Source: 2-02-FULL-45-10 sp964478235 (GTDB lineage: Bacteria > Patescibacteriota > Patescibacteriia > Magasanikbacterales > GWA2-37-8). From it: a stretch of DNA of 10,098 nucleotides. Made by a program: the position numbers and the translations under genes. The DNA lies in contig CAYZGX010000019.1 of the NCBI GenBank assembly GCA_964478235.1, forward strand, positions 1 through 10,098. Direction: 5' to 3'. Below are positions 1 through 6,940 of the stretch, one piece after another. The notes beneath the pieces were generated by a model. The model was not told the DNA's origin. It searched no databases and worked only from the letters and a program-made list of their open reading frames with translations. Each line of letters begins with the position of its first letter. The stretch's first letter is position 1.

Positions 1-587
1 CCGTGTTCAAAATGCTCCACCTTGGAGCGAATTTCTCCAGCCAATGTTGGGTGGTCTTGCTCGCTTTCGGCCAATTCTTTGAGGTGATTGAGTGTCCCTC
101 GTATCTCTTCTAAAAGAGCGCCAAACTCTTTGACTCGTTCGAGATATTTTTTACGTTGCAAACCAATCACTTCGCGCTCAACATACGATCGTAAATCGTG
201 CTGCATCTCTACCAAGCGCACACACAATTCACTCCGCTCTTCTTGATTAAAATACTGAGCCGGCTGACCAGCATGCAAATCACGAAAGGTCCCACCATAT
301 TTTTTAAAATCATGATATTTTTCTTGAAGCCCTTTAGACAATCTCGGCAATAAAAAATGTTCGCCCATATGCGACTCAGCCAGCGCCAAAAACTCACGGT
401 AGGCCTGGTTCCACGGCCACAGCTCGTAGCCAAAAGTAATCATGGTCTGTTCAATCGCCTCAAGCGTCACGGTCTGATCGTTTTTGAGGTGCGACAAAGC
501 ATGCTCCATTTTGTCTTTTACTTCTGGAGGAAACAGCGGTGGACAGTGTTTGTATAAATGCTCAAAGAGAGCGATGGTTGATTGCAT
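1..587 (-). CDS. Unrecognised helical protein, 3' end beyond the window
   Basis: An uninterrupted reading frame starts at the ATG at 587 and stays open to position 1, giving 195 residues and no stop, so the C-terminus is missing. I do not recognise the family. The protein has no signal peptide or membrane segment and looks cytosolic. An N-terminal part (residues 1-60) leads to an aromatic patch, TFGYELWPWNQAYREFL (51-67). A segment with GEHFLLPRLSKGL (75-87) and KYGGTFRDL (96-104) follows. From about residue 115 to the edge it is rich in Glu, Lys, Leu and Arg and looks like long helices or coiled coil. The start is one base after the TAG of the methyltransferase gene, the same TAG-T-ATG junction as yebC-ruvC, which supports co-translation in one operon. 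The frame and junction make a real gene likely; function is unknown. Confidence 0.8.
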   Translation of the reverse strand, partial: MQSTIALFEHLYKHCPPLFPPEVKDKMEHALSHLKNDQTVTLEAIEQTMITFGYELWPWNQAYREFLALAESHMGEHFLLPRLSKGLQEKYHDFKKYGGTFRDLHAGQPAQYFNQEERSELCVRLVEMQHDLRSYVEREVIGLQRKKYLERVKEFGALLEEIRGTLNHLKELAESEQDHPTLAGEIRSKVEHFEH

Positions 588-588
588 A

Positions 589-1065
589 CTACTTGAGTGT
601 ACCGAGCGCCTGGCTAATGTAATACATCGCCACCCCGCCAGCAATACTAACGTTGAGACTATTTTTAATGCCTTTCATTGGCAAATGGACAACGGCATCA
701 CAGTGTTTGAGCATCGCCGGAGTGATACCGGTTTTTTCGTTGCCAACAATCAGCGCGACAGATTTTTTTGGTTGCCATTTGTATATGGTAACACTTTTTG
801 GGGTTTGTTCCAAGCCAACAATCTGAAAACCTTCGGCCTTTAATTGCTTCAAAAGCGGCCCGATAGTTTTTCGGTGTTCAAAAGGCACAACTTTTTCGGC
901 TCCAAGCGAAACTTTATCCACTTGCGGATGTGGCGGGACTGGTGAGTAGCCCACTAAGTATACTTTGGACACACCGGCGCCGTCAGCGGTACGAAACATA
1001 GCGCCGACATTGTGCCCGCTTCTGATATTGGGAAGGATTAGAACACATTCTGCTGTTTTTTTCAT
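589..1065 (-). CDS. SpoU/TrmH-family RNA 2'-O-methyltransferase
   Basis: This is a 158-residue SPOUT-class methyltransferase, predicted to move a methyl group from S-adenosylmethionine to a ribose 2'-OH in tRNA or rRNA. All three family motifs are visible. Motif 1 is NIRSGHNVGAMFRTADGAG (13-31), with the expected catalytic Arg25. Motif 2 is ALIVGNEKTGIT (104-115). Motif 3 is LPMKGIKNSLNVSIAGG (128-144), which helps form the knotted AdoMet pocket. Between them, PHPQVDKVSLGAEKVVPF (45-62) resembles the 'K-x-ALGAE' segment of TrmH relatives. The length matches a minimal catalytic domain, like TrmL, without an N-terminal substrate-binding domain. The exact RNA target cannot be read from the sequence, so no symbol is given. 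It lies 3 bases downstream of ruvC and 1 base upstream of the next gene, and is probably cotranscribed. No Shine-Dalgarno sequence precedes the ATG. Confidence 0.93.
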   Translation of the reverse strand: MKKTAECVLILPNIRSGHNVGAMFRTADGAGVSKVYLVGYSPVPPHPQVDKVSLGAEKVVPFEHRKTIGPLLKQLKAEGFQIVGLEQTPKSVTIYKWQPKKSVALIVGNEKTGITPAMLKHCDAVVHLPMKGIKNSLNVSIAGGVAMYYISQALGTLK

Positions 1066-1068
1066 AGC

Positions 1069-1563
1069 TTATAGATTAGTTGTCCAGAGTTGTTGCCCCG
1101 AGGTGAGGGCAATAGCGAGAGCGTCGGCGGCATCATCTGATTTAATTTTGCCTTTAATCCCCAAACTCACCGCGATAAGCTTTTGCATCTGAGGTTTTTC
1201 AGCTCGGCCATAGCCGGTGAGCGCTCGTTTGACTTCGAGCGGAGTAAATTCATCAATTGGTAGCCCGGCTTCATAGCCAGTGAGAAGAATTACCCCTCGT
1301 GCTTGACTCACTTCCATACCGGTAGTCACATTTTTGAAGAAAAATAATTCTTCAACCGCCATGCGAGTTGGTTTAAAGCGCTTAATCACTTCGAGCAGGT
1401 CTTCGCGAACGTCAGATAACCGCTCGACAAATTTTTTCTTGGGACTGGTTTCAATACAACCATAGGCCACCGCTTTCCAAGTGTTCGATTTGCCCACTTT
1501 TTCAATCACGCCATAGCCCACTCGCCCAAAACCAGGATCAATTCCGAGAATACGAATAGACAT
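1069..1563 (-). CDS. ruvC: Holliday junction resolvase RuvC
   Basis: RuvC is the endonuclease that cuts four-way DNA junctions during recombination, working as a dimer with RuvAB. The 164-residue protein shows the RNase H-like fold signatures: LGIDPGFGRVGYG (6-18) with Asp9, AVEELFF (69-75) with Glu71, and SDDAADALA (142-150) with Asp144 and Asp147. Together these form the acidic metal site. The family motif TPLEVKRALTGYGRAEK (107-123) is also present. It is slightly shorter than E. coli RuvC. The frame stays open upstream to 1710, but that part overlaps yebC in another frame and has no family similarity. The ATG at 1563 places the start where RuvC proteins begin and is one base after the yebC stop. 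No ruvA or ruvB is present in the window; they may lie elsewhere. Confidence 0.96.
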   Translation of the reverse strand: MSIRILGIDPGFGRVGYGVIEKVGKSNTWKAVAYGCIETSPKKKFVERLSDVREDLLEVIKRFKPTRMAVEELFFFKNVTTGMEVSQARGVILLTGYEAGLPIDEFTPLEVKRALTGYGRAEKPQMQKLIAVSLGIKGKIKSDDAADALAIALTSGQQLWTTNL

Positions 1564-1564
1564 A

Positions 1565-2299
1565 CTAATTGGCGTTCGTAAAATAATCTTCGACATCATC
1601 ATGTTCTTCGAGCGCCGAGAATAAATCGCCCAAGGTCTCTTCGATTTCTTTGGTAATACCAATCGTGTCCTTGGCAATCCACTGGATGCCTGACGACTTC
1701 GGCTCAACACCGTGCTCTTTGAGCACCGTCAGCACTTTTTGGAGATTCTCCACCTTGGTTCGGATATCTATTTCCCCTGCTTCACCATCTTTCATATCCT
1801 CAACCCCCGCTTCAATAAGTTGCATTTCAAAAACATCTTGGTCGGCCGATATTTTGGTAAACTGATCAGCGGTAATCGCAATCATTCCCGACTGCCCAAA
1901 CATCCATTGCACACTGCCCGAGCTGCCAAGGGTGCCTCCGTGTTCAGACAGAATATGTTTTATCTCTGGGACAGTGCGATTTTTATTATCCGTCACTGCT
2001 TTGATAAGAATCGCTACACCACCTGGGCCATAGGCTTCAAACAACACTTCTTCCATCTGCACACCAACACCATCTTCGCCGGTACCGCGTTTAATAGCTC
2101 GTTCAATATTGTCTTTGGGCATGCTTTCCGCCTTGGCTTTGTCTATAGCAATGCGTAACGAAAAATTGGTGGCCGGATCTGCCCCACGCGCTGCTGCCAC
2201 CGTAATCGCTTTAGCCAATTTGGTAAATTGACTACTGCGCTTGGCGTCTTGTTTGCCTTTGTGCGCTTGAATATTGTGCCATTTGCTATGTCCTGACAT
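1565..2299 (-). CDS. yebC: YebC/PmpR-family protein (translation factor or regulator)
   Basis: A full-length, 244-residue YebC/PmpR protein. Members have been described as DNA-binding regulators and, more recently, as ribosome-associated factors that help difficult peptide sequences through translation; which role applies here cannot be told. Diagnostic segments are the N-terminus SGHSKWHNIQAHKGKQDAKR (2-21), SMPKDNIERAIKRGTG (59-74), the YGPGG turn (90-94), TDNKNRT (103-109) and GGTLGSSGSVQWMF (121-134). The C-terminal tail is acidic (EEHDDVEDYF). The start is fixed by the invariant N-terminus. Only two bases separate it from the MEMO-CapA gene upstream and one base from ruvC downstream, so the three are almost certainly one transcript. 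A yebC-ruvC neighbourhood is common across bacteria, which supports both calls. Confidence 0.97.
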   Translation of the reverse strand: MSGHSKWHNIQAHKGKQDAKRSSQFTKLAKAITVAAARGADPATNFSLRIAIDKAKAESMPKDNIERAIKRGTGEDGVGVQMEEVLFEAYGPGGVAILIKAVTDNKNRTVPEIKHILSEHGGTLGSSGSVQWMFGQSGMIAITADQFTKISADQDVFEMQLIEAGVEDMKDGEAGEIDIRTKVENLQKVLTVLKEHGVEPKSSGIQWIAKDTIGITKEIEETLGDLFSALEEHDDVEDYFTNAN

Positions 2300-2301
2300 A
2301 C

Positions 2302-4122
2302 TTAGTTAAGTGTTATAACACCGTCTTCCAATGCCGCTCCTTCAAGACGGCTGTTTTTCTTCATCCAGTCTAAAAAAGTCTTTCTTTTTTCGCCGGTCAT
2401 GAGTTCCACCTGCGAGCGTGCTCCGAAAAACGGGAAAAGATGTAGAGCTGACACACGACCTTCTTTGAAAACCACGCCGACACTCAAACCTTCTTGCGTA
2501 TCTTTGGAAAAATATTGATCAAAAACAAAATTACCGAGCGAATAGATAATTGGTTTGCCTTTATAGATTTCAATTTCTTGAACAACGTGCGGATGATGCC
2601 CAACAACCATCGTCGCTCCGTTGTCGATGAGCCAACGATACATCGCTTGTTGCCCAGTTGAGGCTCGGCGCTGATATTCAATACCACTATGTACCTGAAC
2701 AACAACATACCGCGAAGCTTTTTTAGCCGCCTCCAAAGCTTCAATTAGTTTTTCGCGGTTGGCAGTGCGTCCTACCTCTTCAAAACAAACAAACGCGACT
2801 GGTTCGGGCAATCCAAACGCCTCGCCAAGCACCAGATTGTATTCTTTTCCTTCCGTAAACTGTCGTCCGCAATAGGCGATGCCCGCGTCAGCGAGTGTTT
2901 TCTCGGTAAAGGCGACATTTGCTCGCCCCATATCCAAAGTGTGGTTGTTGGCGAGCGAGACTACCCCAAAACCATACGATTTGAGCTGTTTGGCCCATTT
3001 AGGGTCAAACCGAAAAGCTATCTCTTTGGTAGTAGCAATTCGGCTTGGCGCAAAGGCCCCTTCCAAATTAGCCATTAATAGATCGGCACCAGTAAAAAAC
3101 CGCTGTTCTTGGCCTTGCAGTTTAGCAAAAAGATATGAAAAACCTTTATCTCCCATTACTCTGGCCACGCTTCGGTCGATCATAATATCGCCAAAAAATT
3201 GCATCGTTATGACCCGACTAGCCCCTTCTGAAACGCTCGGAGTGAAGTATCCAAGCACGTGGCTCGTGGTTTCGAGCCACTCTGGCTTGCTGGCAATCGT
3301 TGCGCTGTTGCTCTTGGCTACCAGATGCCATTTTTTTGCCCCTACAAGCTCGTTATAACGCAGTAATGTGTACAGTGAGCCTGGACTGTCAACTTCAGCC
3401 TTTGGCAATCGTAGCGGGCTTCCTGAGGCCAAAATATCTTCGGCCAAAATATCGTGGAAATCAGCGACAAATGACGGTAGATAGTGTGAAAAATCAACGC
3501 TGGCGAGCACCAAGCTGTCGGCTGGCAGATTTTTGGAGAGCGCGAGAGCCAATTCGTCGAGCGTTGAAGTTGTCGCGGTTGATTTAATAATCAATGGGAC
3601 AATTGTGGCCTCTGGCCAGGTGTGTTTGATGAATGGCACGATTGCCCCAATGCTCCATTCTTGCCCGACAGCGTTTTCATCAATAGCTACCTGCTTGCCA
3701 AGTAGTTTTTGGCGTACTTCATCGGCTGGAACAATGTCTCCAGAAGAAGTTTTCCAAGCATATTCGCTGGTGCTGATCGGCGAACGCCCCCGATTCAGAT
3801 GATTGGGCCCAATAACTACGACCACTTTTGGTTTTTGATTTTTAATAGTTTCAAAAAAAGTAGCCATCTGAACAGCGGCCACCAGGTGATGCGGAATCAC
3901 TCCAGAAACCACCTTTTCTTGAGTGGGCGTCGTCGTTTTTGCCGAGGCAAACACTGTTTCAAACCAATCAGCTTCTAGGAGTGTCGCTCGATGACGACCG
4001 GGGAATGATCGGCCTCGCTCTTCGGCCACTACTTCCTGTTCTGGCCGACTCACAAAAACCCCTACAGCCAGGGCGGTAGAGAGGAGGAGAAACCCGATAC
4101 TGAGGTGTATTTTTTTAATCAT
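2302..4122 (-). CDS. Membrane-anchored MEMO-family / CapA-like fusion protein
   Basis: The 606-residue protein has an N-terminal membrane or signal segment (about 5-25) and two domains. Residues 70-295 match the MEMO1 family ('AmmeMemoRadiSam system protein B', related to LigB extradiol dioxygenases): VVSGVIPHHL (71-80), VVVIGPNHLNRG (101-112), LVLASVDFSHYLP (204-216) and a C-terminal HVLGYF (288-293). Residues 304-575 match the PGA_cap/CapA calcineurin-like domain: FFGDIMIDRSV (309-319), NLEG (352-355), SLANNHTLDMG (389-399), QVHSGIEY (476-483), GHHPHVV (508-514) and YSLGNFVFDQ (527-536). Both metal-binding His/Asp sets look intact, except that the MEMO Cys ligand position reads DSP (245-247). 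The frame extends upstream to 4182, but that part overlaps a terminator; Met at 4122 directly precedes the signal segment. It likely acts outside the membrane on an unknown surface or cofactor substrate. Confidence 0.9.
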   Translation of the reverse strand: MIKKIHLSIGFLLLSTALAVGVFVSRPEQEVVAEERGRSFPGRHRATLLEADWFETVFASAKTTTPTQEKVVSGVIPHHLVAAVQMATFFETIKNQKPKVVVVIGPNHLNRGRSPISTSEYAWKTSSGDIVPADEVRQKLLGKQVAIDENAVGQEWSIGAIVPFIKHTWPEATIVPLIIKSTATTSTLDELALALSKNLPADSLVLASVDFSHYLPSFVADFHDILAEDILASGSPLRLPKAEVDSPGSLYTLLRYNELVGAKKWHLVAKSNSATIASKPEWLETTSHVLGYFTPSVSEGASRVITMQFFGDIMIDRSVARVMGDKGFSYLFAKLQGQEQRFFTGADLLMANLEGAFAPSRIATTKEIAFRFDPKWAKQLKSYGFGVVSLANNHTLDMGRANVAFTEKTLADAGIAYCGRQFTEGKEYNLVLGEAFGLPEPVAFVCFEEVGRTANREKLIEALEAAKKASRYVVVQVHSGIEYQRRASTGQQAMYRWLIDNGATMVVGHHPHVVQEIEIYKGKPIIYSLGNFVFDQYFSKDTQEGLSVGVVFKEGRVSALHLFPFFGARSQVELMTGEKRKTFLDWMKKNSRLEGAALEDGVITLN

Positions 4123-4132
4123 AGCTATGCCT

Positions 4133-4161
4133 AGTGTAGCTGTTTTTGAGATAAAAAACAA
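4133..4161 (-). promoter_or_regulatory. Possible promoter for the MEMO-CapA operon
   Basis: On the minus strand, TACACT (4133-4138) lies 17 bases downstream of TTGTTT (4156-4161), and the latter sits inside the preceding terminator stem. Both hexamers match the sigma-70 consensus only moderately (4 and 3 of 6). If used, transcription would begin only a few bases before the ATG at 4122, giving a nearly leaderless mRNA. It is proposed mainly because a terminator separates this gene from the upstream operon and some promoter must lie here or further upstream. Confidence 0.35.
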
Positions 4162-4190
4162 CCCTGCACCACTATGGTACAAGGTTGTTT
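4153..4190 (-). terminator. Rho-independent terminator after the redox/envelope operon
   Basis: The arms at 4156-4170 and 4176-4190 form a 15-position stem with two mismatches and a 5-base loop. Six T residues follow on the minus strand (complement of 4153-4158). The hairpin starts 13 bases past the TAA at 4204, so it closes the unit that ends with the unknown 581-residue protein. Confidence 0.85.
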
Positions 4191-4203
4191 AAAAAGACAA
4201 TCT

Positions 4204-5949
4204 TTAGCGCAAAACTCCACCCCATTCAACCACAGTAAAGCCTTTACGTTTTGGGGTTTTAATTGTATACCCCTTAACGGCGATAGGCTTATCAAGTGGT
4301 TTGAAATCCATCAGAATACGGATAACTGTGTCTGGCTTTGGCTCAACGGTGAGTGGAGCCAACGTGTCCATCGTGCTGTTACCCATAAAGGTAACGAAAT
4401 AATATGGTTTTTCGGTCATGCGCTGGAGCCAAAAGTCCATGAAGTCAGCAGTTTCGTGCTTATTGAGACCAAGCGCTTTGAGCTTGGCTGGCAAGAATGT
4501 TTTGAGTTGTGTTTGTTTGACCACCCAACCTTGTTTTGGTTGTTCATAAATACCACCACGGCCTTCCCAATACAGGTATGGGTATTCTTTGTTGGTGCGT
4601 AAATCGGTCAAATGACCGTTTGGCTGTGCCTTAACTTTCCAACCAACCACGTATGGCGGATCGGTGTAGGTAAAACCACCTTGCGGCTGAACATAAACAT
4701 TGGCTTCAATGGTGCTGGTTGGGTAGAGGTAAATAACCGGCTTGCCACATTCAGCTTGTGGCTGGAATTTAGCACTGCGAAGCCCAATCGTCCGACCAAA
4801 TGGATCAACCCAGAAAACGAGCGGACGAGCTTTGATAAAGGCCTGATAGTCGGTTTTTTCTCCGGCTATATGACTATAGTCGTAGATCTCTTTTAGAAGA
4901 GGGTGCTCAGTATTTTTGAGCGCATAAATGGCGTCTCCTTGAGCAGTTTTACCAACCACTACCGTTTCTTTTTTCAAATCAACCTCTTGTGTGCTAACGA
5001 CAAAGGCATAGTTAGAATAACCACAGCCGCCGACTCTTTGATAGAGGTACTCTCCGTTATTTTTTTCACCGTCATTCCAAGTAATGTTGGTGGTGTACGA
5101 AATTGGATCAGTTGGCGAAGTGACTGGTGGATAAATATCTGGGATAAGTCGGTAGACACCGATGAGTGGACTTTTTGTTTGAAGAACAAAGGCATTAGTG
5201 GTGGTGTTCGTGCGAACCATTCCCAATGAAGGCACAGCAAAAACATCGCGCTCTGCTGGATTGGTGTATCTGGCTACTTGGTACTCATCAGTAGTATCAA
5301 CAACATCCGCCAAAAAGAGTTCTTGGCGAGCGCTTGGGCCAGTAATTTTAGCTGGCAACAACAATTCTTTTATTTCAGAAGCATTGTCGATGGTGAAAGC
5401 AGTGCGAAGCATCCCCTCTCGGCCATAACCAGCTTTTACTAGCTTTTCGTTGTCATCTCTATCCCCAGACCAATCATGTAACTTATCCGAAACTCTTTCT
5501 AAAAACGTTAGACCAGAGCTGTTTTTAATAAAGAAGTAGCGAGCTGTGGCACCACCCATATCTACGACAGCGGCTTTCACCATGACGAGTGTGCTTGGTA
5601 CACCTTTGTAGGTCAGACTACCAACAGAATAATAGGAAATGAGCAAATAGCTTTCTTTAGCCACCCTTTCACTGGCTGGCTCAGCGAAGATAATTTTTTC
5701 TGTATAATTAGTATTGTTTTCTGTAGCTGGATAAAACAATTTGAGTGATTCTTTTTTCTGTGGCGCACTCCAGGAAACGCTTAAGGTTTCCACCACTACT
5801 GGCTTATCGTCTTTGATAGCCGGCCTTGCTGTTGATAAATACGCGCTTGATTGCCCGAGCGAGCTACCAAGCAAGAAACCGAACAGCCCAGTCATGATAA
5901 GGGTGATGACCGCGCCGAGCGAGACTAAAAATGCGACTTGTTTTGTCAT
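4204..5949 (-). CDS. Anchored extracellular protein of unknown function with KPVIYLYP domain
   Basis: A 581-residue protein with one N-terminal membrane segment (about 6-32) and a Ser/Thr-rich, probably extracytoplasmic remainder. No known catalytic domain is recognised. The C-terminal third carries unusual, strongly patterned motifs: CGKPVIYLYP (401-410), YTDPPYVVGWKVKAQPNG (428-445), EYPYLYWEG (455-463) and, at the very end, GFTVVEWGGVL (570-580). I recall this set from proteins annotated as hypothetical in candidate-phyla genomes, but could not check. The middle part (about 95-390) is beta-rich by eye. Only two cysteines are present (C309 in GGCGY and C401 in ECGK), which would suit a disulfide linking the middle and C-terminal parts. 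It is last in the peroxiredoxin-SOD operon, 9 bases after the serine hydrolase. No Shine-Dalgarno sequence is visible; a run of T precedes the ATG. Confidence 0.88.
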   Translation of the reverse strand: MTKQVAFLVSLGAVITLIMTGLFGFLLGSSLGQSSAYLSTARPAIKDDKPVVVETLSVSWSAPQKKESLKLFYPATENNTNYTEKIIFAEPASERVAKESYLLISYYSVGSLTYKGVPSTLVMVKAAVVDMGGATARYFFIKNSSGLTFLERVSDKLHDWSGDRDDNEKLVKAGYGREGMLRTAFTIDNASEIKELLLPAKITGPSARQELFLADVVDTTDEYQVARYTNPAERDVFAVPSLGMVRTNTTTNAFVLQTKSPLIGVYRLIPDIYPPVTSPTDPISYTTNITWNDGEKNNGEYLYQRVGGCGYSNYAFVVSTQEVDLKKETVVVGKTAQGDAIYALKNTEHPLLKEIYDYSHIAGEKTDYQAFIKARPLVFWVDPFGRTIGLRSAKFQPQAECGKPVIYLYPTSTIEANVYVQPQGGFTYTDPPYVVGWKVKAQPNGHLTDLRTNKEYPYLYWEGRGGIYEQPKQGWVVKQTQLKTFLPAKLKALGLNKHETADFMDFWLQRMTEKPYYFVTFMGNSTMDTLAPLTVEPKPDTVIRILMDFKPLDKPIAVKGYTIKTPKRKGFTVVEWGGVLR

Positions 5950-5958
5950 AAAAAAATA

Positions 5959-6927
5959 TTAATCACTATGCACTCCAGCATACACTTCTTCCGAGATTCT
6001 CGCAATAACACTAGCTAGTTGCTCAAAATTTTTACCTCGGGTCATTACGCAGAGAATGTATGGCTTGTCTGGATAATACACGATACCACAGTCATGGAGT
6101 TGCTTTGTCCCATCAGGCATATGTCGCTCACCGAATTTATGTGCTACGACTAGTTTTTTTGGTACCCCAGCGACTAGACCAGCTTTAAAATCTGTTTCTG
6201 ATAATAATCGTAGGGCTTTTTCTGAAAGCTCTTGATTTAAGAACGTGCTGTTATATAAGATGCGGAAAAAAGAGGCGTACGTTCGAATAGAGAGACTGTA
6301 ATTAGGTCTATCTGGAAACTCCACACCTAAATCAATAAACGTTTTTTTGAGGATTGTTAGATCTACTAAGCTTCCTAAAAACTTGGAGGCATTATTATCC
6401 GAGTGTTTGATCATCGACTGAATTGCTGTGTCTATTGTGTAAGTTACACCTTTTTTAATCTCGCTTTTCCCTTTAAAAAACTCACTACTATTTTCGTTTT
6501 CAAAGGTAGACACTTGTTCTTTTTTTAAGAAATTTTCATCAATCATAGCCTGTCTCAGCACTGCTATCATCATCGGAACTTTAAGCAGACTAGCCGGAAG
6601 AAAACCTTCTTTTTCATCAATACCAAACCATGGGCCATTGTTTAAATCACGAAAATACACAGCCACTGTATCAACGCCTTCCTTTTTAATATCTTCAATG
6701 TAGTTAGCTACATTGTCTCGAGTGGTAAGGATCGTTTTGTTAGAAACATTATCAATTTCAGTGCAATCGAGGAGCGGATTAGTAAGGTTAGAAACTTTAC
6801 CACCTCGAAGAACATGATTTTCGCCATCTTTTTTAAACCGGGGGTGATACTGTCCCACAAAAAAACCGAGGCACAGAAGTGCTACCGCAACACCTACACT
6901 GAGTAAGTTTTTTTTGTCAGCAAACAT
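5959..6927 (-). CDS. Membrane-anchored class A beta-lactamase-like serine hydrolase (paralog 1)
   Basis: A 322-residue protein with an N-terminal membrane anchor (about 8-26) and a penicillin-recognising serine hydrolase domain (Beta-lactamase2 type). Three active-site boxes are visible: ASLLK (112-116) with nucleophile Ser113 and Lys116; SDN (176-178); and HKFG (263-266) in place of the usual KTG. Class A beta-lactamases carry a deacylating Glu (ExxLN) on a loop between the last two boxes. Here the stretch from DLGVEF to RTYA (199-218) is short and has no such motif, so true beta-lactamase activity is doubtful. A peptidoglycan DD-peptidase-like or other serine hydrolase role at the cell surface is possible. 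Cysteines 55, 280 and 293 are shared with the paralog at 8734-9717. The gene starts 13 bases after the sod stop and is the only one here with A, not T, before its ATG. Confidence 0.9.
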   Translation of the reverse strand: MFADKKNLLSVGVAVALLCLGFFVGQYHPRFKKDGENHVLRGGKVSNLTNPLLDCTEIDNVSNKTILTTRDNVANYIEDIKKEGVDTVAVYFRDLNNGPWFGIDEKEGFLPASLLKVPMMIAVLRQAMIDENFLKKEQVSTFENENSSEFFKGKSEIKKGVTYTIDTAIQSMIKHSDNNASKFLGSLVDLTILKKTFIDLGVEFPDRPNYSLSIRTYASFFRILYNSTFLNQELSEKALRLLSETDFKAGLVAGVPKKLVVAHKFGERHMPDGTKQLHDCGIVYYPDKPYILCVMTRGKNFEQLASVIARISEEVYAGVHSD

Positions 6928-6940
6928 TGTAACAAGAGTG

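Noticed and set aside
209..433. 74-residue minus-strand frame with a Cys- and Trp-rich translation
   Set aside because: It is a shadow inside the longer, uninterrupted frame at 1-587, which has a better start junction and more protein-like composition.
484..843. 119-residue plus-strand frame opposite the methyltransferase gene
   Set aside because: It is antisense to a gene with clear family motifs, and its own translation has no recognisable domain or promoter.
1564..1710. In-frame upstream extension of ruvC to 1710
   Set aside because: It lies inside yebC in another frame and has no RuvC similarity; RuvC proteins begin at the Met at 1563.
1712..2158. 148-residue plus-strand frame opposite yebC
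   Set aside because: It is the antisense of a highly conserved gene; its His- and Phe-rich composition is typical of a reverse-complement shadow.
2879..3358. 159-residue plus-strand frame opposite the CapA domain
   Set aside because: It is antisense to the motif-bearing frame of the fusion protein and matches no family.
4123..4182. In-frame upstream extension of the MEMO-CapA gene to 4182
   Set aside because: The extra 20 residues are encoded by the terminator hairpin of the upstream operon, and the signal segment begins right after the Met at 4122.
4174..4602. 142-residue plus-strand frame starting in the terminator
   Set aside because: It is antisense to the end of the KPVIYLYP protein, including its conserved terminal motif, and has no promoter of its own.
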